Of a stretch of DNA of 64,000 nt, positions 1 to 10,093 are shown piece after piece; within the stretch, counting starts at the first letter, position 1, and each line of letters begins with the position of its first letter. Below the pieces are notes generated by a model. The model had not been told where the DNA came from and searched no databases. It was given only the letters and a program-made list of their open reading frames with translations. The stretch covers positions 62,001 through 126,000 of the forward strand of contig JADDTR010000008.1 of assembly GCA_015345905.1 (NCBI GenBank). Direction: 5' to 3'. Made by a program: the position numbers and the translations under genes. Source of the DNA: Aotearoamyces nothofagi. Taxonomy: Eukaryota > Ascomycota > Leotiomycetes > Leotiales > Tympanidaceae.

Positions 1-452
1 CAAAGATAGCCAGTTATCTCTATCAAATCAACTGCTATTCAAGACGGGCGAGTCAGCGGCTCAAAAAGGAAATGCCACATTAGGAACTGGCGAGGTCGGC
101 AAACCTTCTGTATTCGGCTAGCTTGACCCCGCATCTGCCCTTTGATCCGTGCTGGCCTCGAGGATCCACAGACAGGCCCACTTCCCCGCCCTCCGAAGAC
201 CTTAATTCGACTGGAAGTGGAGCTGTTTACAAGAGTAGGAACCCGAGCAGGACTCGAGGTTGATTGCCAGATTGAGGAACCCGGGGTGCCGTTGTGCCGC
301 GCGGGTTGATGCCCAATTCCGCGATACCGACAAGGATATCCGGATGGTATAATTGCTGCAGTAATAAGAAGGTTATGATACGAATCGATTTTCTGTTATT
401 TGTCTTATTCAACTTCTGTATATAAAAAGGCAAGGAAAGCATTGATAGAGCC
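1..452. other. Left-edge non-coding stretch with TATA element
   Basis: No coding region is supported here. The last part is the likely promoter of the SDR gene that starts at 453: a TATATAAAAA element lies at 419-428, only about 25 bases before the start codon, so the leader would be very short or transcription starts elsewhere. Confidence 0.5.
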
Positions 453-1415
453 ATGGCTATGCACATTGCTAGGAAAACCGCCATCGTAACAGGAGCAGGT
501 TCGGGAATCAACTTCCACTTCGCAAAACTCCTCCTTCAAAAGGAGTGCAATGTTGTCTTTGCAGACCTCGCTTTGAGACCGGAAGCTCGGGACCTCGTCA
601 ATGCCTATATCTCCAGCAAGGAAGCTCGAGCCGTCTTCCAGAAAACCGATGTTACGGATTGGTTGCAGTTGGAGAGGATGTTTAAGGTAGCTCAGGACGA
701 GTTTGGTGGAGCGGACATTGTGTGTCCCGGCGCAGGAGTCTATGAGCCTGTAAGTCCAAGGCACCTCCGTTGCAACATAGAGTTCAAATCTAACATTCCC
801 CAGCCCTTTTCCAATTTCTGGTACCCACCAGGCCACCCCAAATCCTACGACTCTCCATCATCGTCTCGGTATGCTTTGCTCGATATAAACCTCTCCCACC
901 CAATCCGCACCACCCAACTCGCCATCTCTCACTTCCTCTCCCGCTCCCAACCCGGTGTCATAACACACATCTCCAGCATTGCCGGGCAGCGCTCATTCTT
1001 CCCCACGCCCGTTTACGTAGCAACCAAACACGCAATATCTGGCTTCGTCCGCTCGCTGGCAGCTCTCGAAAACCCACCCGAGAACTCTTCTTTGCCGAAG
1101 ATCAGAGTAAATGCTGTTGCGCCGGGTATTATTAAGACGCCATTGTGGACTGAGCATAAGGAAAAGTTGCAGATGATTGATAAGAGCGACGAGTGGGCGA
1201 CGCCGGAAGAAGTAGCCGAGACGATGATTCAACTGGTGGAGAACGAGGAGTATGTTGGCGGTACGATTTTGGAGGTTGGGAAGGGCCAAGTTAGACCGGT
1301 GAACGAGTTTAATGATCCCGGACCGAGCGGGAGTGGGAATACAGTGAGCAATACTGATGCATTGGCTAATGATATCTGGAAAGAGTTAGAGGAGCAGAAA
1401 TATAGATTGAGATAA
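453..1415 (+). CDS. Short-chain dehydrogenase/reductase, 15-PGDH-like
   Basis: Predicted NAD(P)-dependent alcohol/ketone oxidoreductase of the classical SDR family, closest in pattern to fungal 15-hydroxyprostaglandin-dehydrogenase-like proteins; the real substrate is unknown. Exons 453-749 and 804-1415 give 302 residues. The Rossmann motif TGAGSGI is near residue 14, the YVATK active site has Tyr170 and Lys174, and HISSIAG supplies the catalytic Ser. No signal peptide, so probably cytosolic. The intron 750-803 is 54 nt (GTAAGT, CTAAC branch, CCCAG), a multiple of three with no stop in frame, so an unspliced message would still read through to a 320-residue protein; family fit clearly favours removal because the join restores a continuous catalytic domain. 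A second ATG two codons on is an alternative start. No functional link to the convergent neighbour is visible. Confidence 0.85.
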   Translation: MAMHIARKTAIVTGAGSGINFHFAKLLLQKECNVVFADLALRPEARDLVNAYISSKEARAVFQKTDVTDWLQLERMFKVAQDEFGGADIVCPGAGVYEPVSPRHLRCNIEFKSNIPQPFSNFWYPPGHPKSYDSPSSSRYALLDINLSHPIRTTQLAISHFLSRSQPGVITHISSIAGQRSFFPTPVYVATKHAISGFVRSLAALENPPENSSLPKIRVNAVAPGIIKTPLWTEHKEKLQMIDKSDEWATPEEVAETMIQLVENEEYVGGTILEVGKGQVRPVNEFNDPGPSGSGNTVSNTDALANDIWKELEEQKYRLR

Positions 1416-1894
1416 GTAAATCGAGATAGACAATTGGTGAGAGCCCTTTGTCTATATATATCATTTCATTCGACTAAATATAATATAAAGAATATATATG
1501 TCATAGCAATATCCTGCGAACATTTCTTTCCTCCCAATACCTAATTATGTAGCGCACTGTATTCAGATAGCTAAGAAGAGTCTTTAATTAGGCATACATG
1601 TTCATTTAGCTCAGCGCCACTTCTAGCCAAGATAATAAACTCTAAAATTCCAAAAAAGACCTTCGAGAACTCCTTAGATCTATCGAAAGGCGTCGATTGC
1701 TGCCAGGTAGTGCAGCTTTGATGGACTAGACCTTTGAGTAACAGAATTGACACCTGTTGCTATAGTCCTTTCTCCTCGTAGACTATCTTATCAGAAGCCG
1801 CATTGTGCTTTTATGCGCCATTCACAGCTTATCTCTTTTAACTTCGATATCTATAACGTGCCTTTTATTCTAGCCCAAGTCTCAGGAAACTCTT
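1416..1894. other. Intergenic region between convergent genes
   Basis: AT-rich spacer between the 3' ends of the SDR and the GH3 gene. I see no gene or structured element in it. Confidence 0.6.
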
Positions 1895-4807
1895 CTAGTA
1901 CTCCCCTCCAGCCCTCAGATCTCGTGAACTAGCACCAACCTTGATAGTGAATTTTCCATCTATTGGCAGAACCCAATTTTGCTCCACCACATCCCAATAG
2001 CTCAAGTCTCTTCTCGTGAGCTCAAATACCACTTTTTGTGTTTCTCCCTTTTTCAGGAAGACCTTCTCAAAGCCTCTCAGCACTCGCACGGGGAAGTCCG
2101 ACATGTTTGTATCAAAATTGAAGTCACCAGCCTTTGGAGGAGTAGCATCAGTTTCCGGTGCTGATGACTTAGGGTATGATAGATACAGTTGCACAACTTC
2201 CGCGCCGTCGACAGAACCTGAGTTGGTAATTTCAACACTGACAGTAGCGTGAACGTCATATAGACTTGGATTGCCCCCTTCGCCACCACCAGCTTGAGAG
2301 GGAGTTTGCTTGGTGTCATACCCATTAGGGTACGGATAACTGCCGGATTTAATTTCGTCAACGCTATCGATGTATGGGTAGACGAACTTTTTCAACTTGC
2401 GGAATCCGGCCGGAAGGACCGCAGTTGATGGGTCCGGGATTTTGTCGTCGTACACTGGTGGTGAGACTGCTTTGGGACGAGCGGAAGGCAATCGCGTCTT
2501 GCCTTTAACATTTGTGACTTTAAGATTTGCATATTCAAAGGTGGTGTATGAGAGTCCATATCCAAATTCATAGCGAGGCTCGATGTTGTATTTATCGAAG
2601 TGTCGATAGTCGATATAGATTCCCTCGGTGTAGTTTTGCTGCGGCACGAGAGCATTGGGATAATATAACAGCTTCGCACCCTCCCCATAATCATCCAAGC
2701 TCTTCCCGATTGTATATGGCAACTTTCCACTAGGGTTAACGTCACCGAAGAGAACATCGACAAGCGCATTACCACTCTCCTGCCCTGGGAGATTAGCCAG
2801 GACGACTGCTTTGACGCCTGGGATGTTGATCCAGTTCTCCATCACCACAGGTCCCACAGCGTGTATGACAACGACAGTGCTGCCTTGCCCTCCACCACAT
2901 CCATCAGCCACCTGGGCGACTAGCTTCTCTCCACCTTTTTGCAAATTGAGGTCATTGCGATCACCTCGCATACCACCAGACATGATATACCCTTCCCCAG
3001 AATCGGAATTAACAAACACCAAGCACAAATTCTGCTCTTTGAGAATCGTAGGTGTTTTAATTATTGGCGGGGTATTGGTCTGGAAGTCTGTAAGGTATAC
3101 GGTTGATGAATTGAATGAGTCCTTAATAGCTGACAACGGTGTAACAAGATATGGAAATTCAACGGCGCCAGAGCCCCATCCCGAACCAAGGGTTCCTTGA
3201 TTACAGCCACGATCTGCACAGTAATTAGGACCCTTTCCAGATCCAACGTCCTCTCCGAAAAGACCGACGCGGTACGGTTTCTCATGGAACTCATCAATTG
3301 GCCATCCGTGCCGACTCAAAGGCAAGATATTATCATCGTTCTTTAACAGCACAGTTCCTTCGGCAGCCACTTGCCTCGCGATGATTGAGTGCGCATCCTC
3401 ACCAGTGCCTCGTACGTCAACAAATTGATTGACGACTTCTAGATCCTTGTCATCAGGACTTCCTGCGTTGATATACCCCTCCCTATCATTAGTCCATGAC
3501 GAAAAATTAGGACCCTTCCGGTCAAATTTCGACTCATCATCCTGGCCCAATTGATACCATGCAGCGACAACACGAGTGACCATGTCGTTCAATCTCGACA
3601 CAGGCAAGGAGCCGTTCAAGACTGATTTCGTAAGCTCCCTGCCGAAGAGAGAGTCTCCATTTGCCCACATTATTCCGTCTCCGGGCATAGACATATCTAG
3701 TCCAGATAGAGCACTTGCAACTCCTGATCTTTGTGCCAGCCAATCCGATTGAACAAATCCTTGGAATCCTAGCTCGTCTTTTAAAATTCCATTAATTAGC
3801 TTACTATTACCGCAAGTATATGAATTGTTAGTCATTTGATAACTGCACATCACACTCGCAACACCAGCGCGGACAGCGTCGGCGAATGGCCACAGATAGA
3901 GCTCATGCAATGTTCGATCGCCGATGTTAGAGGACATAGCATTTGGCAATGCCCATTCTAGACTCTGCCTAAAGTGTTCTTGCTCGTTTCCGATAAAGTG
4001 TTTGATTGTAGCCATAACGCCTTGTTCTTGGATGCCTCTGATGGTTTCCGCAGCTGCCACACCTTGCAAGTATGGGTCTGCTCCAAATCCTTCCCAATTT
4101 CTTCCTCCGGCTGGCAATTTGCCCAACGGGCCAACGCAAGGACCCAGTAAAACGTTTATTCCCTTCAGCCGGGCTTCGAGTCCATGCGCTTTGCCTCGGG
4201 CATACATCAAGTTTTTGTTCCAGGTCGCTCCAACAGTAATTCCAGCTGGGAAAGCGGTTGCGTTATCCGCGAATCGTAAACCCAGTGGCCCATCTTGTAG
4301 TGCTAGCCCTGGAAAGCCGGCTTTAGTTGCCGGTGCAGTGTTTCCTACAGCAAGACCCATTGACCATCCTGTGCCTGTTGTAATGTTCACTTTCTCCGGT
4401 AAGGTCATCTTCTCCACCAGCTTGGCAGCTTTCGCATAGCTATCTGCCCATGTCGAGACAGTCCCGCCGAGTGGAGTTGGATACCATGGCGGTGACAATC
4501 CGTCGTTGGGCGAGAGTTTATACACCCATAACCCGCCTGCCACCACAGTGGACCAGAAGACAACGAGGACGAGTAGGATTATGAGGAGCCATTTCGATCT
4601 TCGGCCGAGTCTCTTGTGGAACTTGATCGATTCTTTCTTTGTGTGGTATGCTTCTACAGGAGCTGTAGGCTGGTTTCCGTCGTGATTGGGAGCTAGGTAG
4701 TCGGTAACGTCGAGGTCCGAGTCAGATGAGGATCGATACGCTTCGTCGAGAGACTGGCGGAGTAGACCTTCGCGGCTTTCGTTTGATTCTTCCTGTCGTC
4801 GATCCAT
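1895..4807 (-). CDS. GH3 beta-glucosidase, type II membrane protein (bglE-type)
   Basis: Glycoside hydrolase family 3 enzyme that should release terminal beta-D-glucose from cellobiose and related beta-glucosides. Single exon, 970 residues. Residues 1-70 are charged and cytosolic-looking, about 72-95 form one hydrophobic membrane segment preceded by basic residues, and the rest would be outside or luminal: a type II anchor as in Aspergillus BglE, rather than the cleaved signal of secreted BglA. The N-terminal TIM-barrel has QDGPLGLR, GRNWEGFG and the KHF region; the nucleophile is Asp355 in VQSDW. The GH3 C-terminal sandwich follows, and a fibronectin III-like domain with EFGYGLSYT-type signature and the RGFEKV motif closes the protein. 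The start at 4807 is the first ATG before the charged tail. The gene stands alone. A TCACGTGA palindrome lies about 295 bp upstream (5101-5110). Confidence 0.93.
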   Translation of the reverse strand: MDRRQEESNESREGLLRQSLDEAYRSSSDSDLDVTDYLAPNHDGNQPTAPVEAYHTKKESIKFHKRLGRRSKWLLIILLVLVVFWSTVVAGGLWVYKLSPNDGLSPPWYPTPLGGTVSTWADSYAKAAKLVEKMTLPEKVNITTGTGWSMGLAVGNTAPATKAGFPGLALQDGPLGLRFADNATAFPAGITVGATWNKNLMYARGKAHGLEARLKGINVLLGPCVGPLGKLPAGGRNWEGFGADPYLQGVAAAETIRGIQEQGVMATIKHFIGNEQEHFRQSLEWALPNAMSSNIGDRTLHELYLWPFADAVRAGVASVMCSYQMTNNSYTCGNSKLINGILKDELGFQGFVQSDWLAQRSGVASALSGLDMSMPGDGIMWANGDSLFGRELTKSVLNGSLPVSRLNDMVTRVVAAWYQLGQDDESKFDRKGPNFSSWTNDREGYINAGSPDDKDLEVVNQFVDVRGTGEDAHSIIARQVAAEGTVLLKNDDNILPLSRHGWPIDEFHEKPYRVGLFGEDVGSGKGPNYCADRGCNQGTLGSGWGSGAVEFPYLVTPLSAIKDSFNSSTVYLTDFQTNTPPIIKTPTILKEQNLCLVFVNSDSGEGYIMSGGMRGDRNDLNLQKGGEKLVAQVADGCGGGQGSTVVVIHAVGPVVMENWINIPGVKAVVLANLPGQESGNALVDVLFGDVNPSGKLPYTIGKSLDDYGEGAKLLYYPNALVPQQNYTEGIYIDYRHFDKYNIEPRYEFGYGLSYTTFEYANLKVTNVKGKTRLPSARPKAVSPPVYDDKIPDPSTAVLPAGFRKLKKFVYPYIDSVDEIKSGSYPYPNGYDTKQTPSQAGGGEGGNPSLYDVHATVSVEITNSGSVDGAEVVQLYLSYPKSSAPETDATPPKAGDFNFDTNMSDFPVRVLRGFEKVFLKKGETQKVVFELTRRDLSYWDVVEQNWVLPIDGKFTIKVGASSRDLRAGGEY

Positions 4808-5412
4808 ACTGCTCTGCGGATAGAAAGAATGAATGTTGGCAGAGGTTGATAGAGGCTGATGAAGGTGGACGATTTGACGGGGCCCAGCCTGATAAATCTA
4901 TCGTTCCGAAGCAGGTTGTCATCTAATTCAGGTACAACACGAGCCTTACAAGGATCGACAATCGCGGGGAACTCAGCCGGTTTCCCCGGTATCGAACGAG
5001 CCAATTAACGATGCAGTGTGTCTGGTCACAAATGGTGACTTGGCGTCGTGACGTCGTACTGTGTGGTTCGGTTCGAGATCGACGATTAGCTATCGTATCA
5101 ATCACGTGATATACCCCTACTGGTGCGGTAATGTTCATTCTACATATATTCTGTTCTAATTATATATCATACGGTAGAGATAAATTTTATTTAAGCGATA
5201 ACTATTTATAAAAGAATTGTTATATTCCAAAGCTTGAAGCCTCAAATTTGAAGAAGCATTAAATTAAAAATTAAGCAATTTTTCTTATAGTAATCAAAAT
5301 TCCAACCCTCACAGAACATGAACTCAAATCAAGTTGGCAGTTCAGTAACCTTTAATTACCCTTCATAGCCTGTGATAACCCGCCGGAGATACCCCGAGCC
5401 ACTTCCAAGCCC
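4808..5412. other. Intergenic, AT-rich, promoter side of GH3 gene
   Basis: Probable promoter of the GH3 gene plus the 3' region of the flavoprotein gene. It contains the perfect palindrome ATCACGTGAT at 5101-5110, a bHLH-type CACGTG core, and a strongly AT-rich stretch at about 5150-5290. No coding sequence recognised. Confidence 0.5.
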
Positions 5413-6820
5413 CTATAAAATATCAGCATTCGATTCATAGACATACTTAAGTGCAGGCTTACCAGACAGATCGAGATCATCGCCGAAACAAGACTTGTGT
5501 ACATCTTCGCCAAATTTCATGCCGTTTCTTGGAGAAAAGCTGCCTGCCGTATGGCCGATAGATATGGCCATCATTGCCGGTACAGGTGGATAGCTCTCCA
5601 GGTCAACCTCTGAAGCACTTGTAGTATGTTGACTACTCGTGAGCTTGGCAAGACTTCGACCAACAAGCTGGCCCATTCGTAGAGCCATACCAACCCTCCT
5701 AATTCCGCTCCACTCCACAACATCGCCTACGGCAAAGTGAAATTCGTTGTTTGGAAACGGAGGTGCGAATTGTAGACTGTCATAGTCAGCGCTATCATTG
5801 TTGCAGGAAGTGAATGGCTCTTACGTTGGCAGTGCTTTGACATGCCCAGCCTCGGAGAGAGCCTTCTTCGGCAAGAAGTCTGTGTTTGGAACGTGGCCAG
5901 CGATGGTAGGGATGACGTGTCCGGCGATTATCTCTTCACCATTTGAGAGATGCAGCCTAGTGACTTCAATGCCTTGATCAGTGATTTCAGTCGTCTCCTT
6001 CAACAGGCGTCGCTCTAGAAACACTTCTACGTTCATTGCTCGTAGGTGTTCTAACGTCTGGGCTTTGAATTCGGATGGTAGAGGCTCTGCAGAAAGCAGT
6101 TCGAACCTGGAATGAACTAGGATCACCCGTTTCTGTGGGAATTCCAACTTGACTTCGGCGGCAATCTCAATGCCAACAGCACCTAAATAATTGGTTAGTG
6201 AGAAGTTGTTTTCTGGGTTCATACTACTGACCTCCACCAATAACCACGATGGCATCCTGCGCTGCTTCGAGACGTCTTACATATGCCTTTGCATCAGCTA
6301 AATATTCCGACTTGGTCAAGCTTTTGGCTACAGTTGGCCAACTTCTCCTGAAACCCGTTGCGACGATTAAATAATCGTATTTTATCACTTCCTCTAACGA
6401 GTCGCCGCTAGTGATCACCTTTTTCCAGTGAAGCTTCTTGATTTCAGGATCAAGCCGCGTTGCTCTTCCGTGTAAAACGTGAATATTGGGATGATTTTCC
6501 AATAAATTAATGTCCTCAAACGGCAGCCAGGCCTTCTCGGCATAAGTACCGTCAACGATCATTTTCGGTGCTCCCATTGTATGGACTAGGATTAATTTAG
6601 TGGACTGGTAGAGGAATGGGAAAATAAAATAATTTGGAACTGGAATCTTACAGATCCCATCTCGCTCATCTAGTATTGTGATCCGCGGCTTCACTATTGA
6701 CGAGTCCTCAGGTTTGCCATCTATGAGACTAAGAAGTGATACAACCACGGAGAACCCTGCATACGCGGCCCCAACGACAACTATAGACGGCCTGAGCAAC
6801 GGTGGAGTAGTAGGAGACAT
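5413..6820 (-). CDS. AMID/AIF2-like FAD-dependent NAD(P)H oxidoreductase
   Basis: Pyridine nucleotide-disulfide oxidoreductase-fold flavoprotein of the AMID (AIF-homologous) type; such enzymes oxidise NAD(P)H with quinones or oxygen as acceptor. Three exons, 6232-6820, 5825-6182 and 5413-5776, give 436 residues in one continuous frame; introns are 49 and 48 nt with GTCAGT and GTAAGA donors. The FAD-binding loop VVVGAAYAGFS is at about residues 13-23, and the second dinucleotide loop VIGGGAVGIE spans the first splice junction near residue 195. The FAD/NAD-linker region ATGFRRSWP and the C-terminal FAD motif VGDVVEW with downstream helix are present, so the core looks complete. There is no clear targeting peptide. 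A long region with a CACGTG inverted repeat separates it from the divergent acyltransferase-like gene. Confidence 0.85.
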
Positions 6821-8219
6821 CTGTCCAATGTGTCAATATAATCGGAAGGAGAATTTGTCTTGCGATGAGGGTAAAATACTCCGTGCTAGAAATAACAGAT
6901 AATAAAGATGGGACTGCAGTTACCAAAGGGGGCCATTTAAGCCTTTTTATCAGATAATCAGATAACAACCTTCGGACGCCGCATAGCCCCGAATCGCAAA
7001 ATCCCCACAGAACATGGCGTATTATGAGACTTTTAGCTGGTTGACATGGTAATAGCGGCAATAGCGCCAGGAGCGGAGTTTATGCATCTAACGGAGATCA
7101 GCGACATCGGAGGAATACGACAGATGAATTCGTCCTCAGTACGGAGCGCTCAGATCCCGTTATAGACTGCCGATATCTAAGTTTACCTTGACTAGCATTC
7201 TTGCTTATCCTTCTGGATGCGTACTACCTCACTGGCAACTGTAGACCGTGGCGGTAGTCACGTGCCTATATGTAGGCATTGCTTCACGTGACTAGAATGC
7301 ACAGCTGGCATAAAGAAGCTGTTGCAATTTAGCATGTAGTTGTGGGCTGCGGTGTTTTGTAAGATTGATGCTTAAAGGCTTAAGTTACAGGTTGGTGGGA
7401 ATGCCACTCAAGGTGGCTCCGGCGACTACTGCCTAAGGCATTGCTTTTACTGACTGACCGATACTGGCCCTCAGATTTCAACATAATCTAATATCTAGAT
7501 ATCGTTGAAATTTTATGCTTTAGAATTGTATAATTCTTATATGGACTTCTAGAGTTGCTCAATATATACATCCTTTTGTTAGCGTTTAGGGATATATAAG
7601 TCCGTTGCCCTTGAATCAAATGATTTTGTTCATAATGCCTCTGGATAACTCGACCTTTGATATCTGCTACTCAAAACAGACAGGATATTAGATAAAACTA
7701 GCAAGCCCAAAGCCGGGTAAATTACACTATAACATAACTACAGACGCTTTCCAAGTATACAAATGTCTGACTTCCGGTTCTCTTTCCCTCCTACAGCCTG
7801 TTTATGTGGGCGAAATTGGATCTCAACTTTTCACATCCGCACGTAGAGCCGCGAGAGGAATAAGTGTAGTAGGAGAGCAGGCGATACTAGAAGCCCCTGG
7901 AGCACTCCAGGACTCATCTTCGCGGTGTGCCCCTTAACAGAAACTGATAAGAGTGGACTGAGATGATAATGCTTGGTAAGTTGTTCGCAGTTAAAAATTA
8001 GAATGAAGTGAGATTTGCTACGAGGTGGCATTGGCCGGGCTATAAATCGCAAATCCTTGCCCGATGATGATATGGATACCCGGAGTTGCGCGATAAGACG
8101 AAGGCGTAATCAGTCCCCACAGCGGTATCCCAAACATATCCGCAGGTCAGAAGAATACAGGTTTCGAAATTGTTAAACTTCCCCCATAGATCCCATACGC
8201 AACATTCCAACTCATCAAG
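6821..8219. other. Divergent intergenic region
   Basis: About 1.4 kb between the divergent flavoprotein and C45-type genes. It is AT-rich at about 7480-7780. The only organised element I see is the CACGTG inverted repeat at 7255-7294, listed separately. No coding sequence supported. Confidence 0.5.
7255..7294. promoter_or_regulatory. Perfect 10-bp inverted repeat with two CACGTG cores
   Basis: TAGTCACGTG at 7255-7264 is repeated exactly in inverse orientation (CACGTGACTA) at 7285-7294. The 20-bp spacer begins with a smaller dyad, GCCTA..TAGGC. CACGTG is bound by fungal bHLH regulators of the Cbf1/SREBP type, and the position between two divergent genes fits a shared operator. Binding is inferred; the symmetry is seen directly. 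Confidence 0.45.
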
Positions 8220-9418
8220 ATGCCGTCCAAAACCACCGAGGAAGACGGTCCCGAAAGAGTCAATCTTGTCGGAACTCCAAGAGAAGTCCGTTCTTCCCTA
8301 CGCCGCATACCCAGTCCCCCACCACCGAACTAATCTTCGCCGCCAGATCGGCCTCCAGCATGGGCGTCTCCTGTCTTCCAAGATCCGCTCCCAGATCTCC
8401 GTCTACGAAAGCATGTTCCAAGCAACCTCCGGCCTGGACTGGGCTGCCGTGCGCACCATAGCCGAACAGTACCGCGCAACGATCGAGAAACTGACTCCGG
8501 ATATCTATACCGAGATTGTTGGTATCGCTGAGGGCGCGGGTCTTGACGTGCTTGATATCGTTGCCTTGAATTGTAGGAGCGAGATTGCGCTGGGCCATTT
8601 TACGGATGGCTGTACGAGTCTGGGTTGGAGGACGGAGGGTGAGGGCGTTTTCCTTGCACAGAATTGGGATTGGACCGCGAGAGTCAAGAGGAATTTGGTG
8701 TTGATGTCGATTGAGCAGCCTGGAAAGCCGACGATTTGGATGGTTACTGAGGCTAGTATTTCGTTCCAGAGATCACGTCCTAAGCTGACAGAAATAGGCT
8801 GCTATTGTTGGTAAAATCGGGTTTAATTCTGCCTCTGTTGGTGTCTGTTTAAATGCCATCCGTGCCAAACCCACCGATGCTGCCAAAGTCCCAATTCATG
8901 TGGCTCTACGAGTCTGTCTCGAATCTACTTCTGCATCTTCTGCGATTTCTCAACTTGAAGCCCTCTGCGTTGCTTCAGCCCAGCATATCCTTATTGCTGA
9001 CCTCGATGGCCCGACAGGATTAGAGCTTTCGCCACTTGGCAATGTATATATCAAGCCCGATGACCAAGGTATAGTGTGTCATTCAAACCACTTCATTGAG
9101 AATCGATACGTCGAGGAACCACCGTGGTTACCTGGATCGCCAATACGCCTAGAGCGTTGTCGGAAACTGGCGGGTGATCTCGCTGTGCGCGCGAAACCTC
9201 TGACCGGCGATTCCTTGAGAAGAAACATATTTTCGGACAGCTTCAATGCTCCTCAATCAATATGTTGCCAAGAAGACCCAGCACGCCCTATAGAGACGAG
9301 GAGCAGAACCCTTTTCTGCATCATAATGAGATTTGTGCAGGGCCAGAAGCCGTCTGCTGAGGTGGTATGGGGCAGACCAGGAAGCGGCACTGAAGGAGAG
9401 GTCTTAAGCCTACCATAG
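8220..9418 (+). CDS. Acyl-CoA:6-APA acyltransferase-like Ntn hydrolase (peptidase C45)
   Basis: Member of the C45 family, which includes penicillin acyl-CoA:isopenicillin N acyltransferase; members self-cleave before a Cys that becomes the nucleophile and then hydrolyse or transfer amides. Exons 8220-8285, 8347-8751 and 8798-9418 give 363 residues. Intron 1 (61 nt) joins GTPRE to IGLQHG, which is the usual family start. The self-cleavage site TDGCTSLGW gives Cys111 as N-terminal nucleophile, followed by AQNWDW. IVGKIGFNSASVGVCLNA and the C-terminal AEVVWGRPGS are also family-like. Intron 2 (8752-8797) starts with GC, not GT: GAG|GCTAGT..AATAG; it is the only choice I found that keeps the TEA-IVGKIG join. 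The C terminus, VLSLP, lacks a peroxisomal PTS1, unlike the Penicillium enzyme, so it resembles the cytosolic paralogue type. No IPNS or ACVS gene is nearby, so penicillin synthesis is unlikely. Confidence 0.82.
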
Positions 9419-10093
9419 TTGAGCATCTCTACTATTGAACATAACACGGTGCAATTGGATATAGCGCTCGGCAGTTTAGCATTAGGAGAGTTAATTAACG
9501 GCTGGCTGGTTTGCTTATCCGAGGATATTCAAGATAGACACCTAGGAATACATATTCAAACTTAGCGCTCCAACAGTACATATAAGCATCCTCAATACCT
9601 TACGAAAACCTATAATTTAGCTAAAGTTGCTTGCTCCATCGCAATAAGCTCGGAGCAATCTTGCGGCTTGACCTTTATCACGATGGCAACTCCGCCGGTT
9701 CTTGACTGGGCAGCAACAGCTGTGAGCTAGGTATCTGTGTACGAAGATGCAGTAAGTCTCTCAAACCTGAAAAGTCCACTAAAACTACTTAAATTAGTGA
9801 AATCTAGAGCAAAGAAGCTATTGGTAAAGACTAGTCTATTAAGCTCTCTATTGCTTATGGTCACGGCGTGTAAGCCTCTAGGTAGTCTAGAATATTTAAT
9901 ATGGCAGGAGCTTCAAGTAAACAGTTCCACATCCGAAGAACCACTTTCATAGCTGTCTATTTTCGTCGGCTTTGTGTATCGACAAAGTTCGGAACAGTAA
10001 CAATAGCTGCCGAGGTTATCTGTCATTATAAAGTGTACTTTGAATGCGAAAAAATTCTCTTGTATATGTACCTACGCCTTGCAGTTTCCAACA
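9419..10093. other. Intergenic between convergent genes
   Basis: AT-rich spacer downstream of the C45-type gene and downstream of the YeeE-like gene. Short open frames here have no recognisable similarity. Nothing structured seen. Confidence 0.5.
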
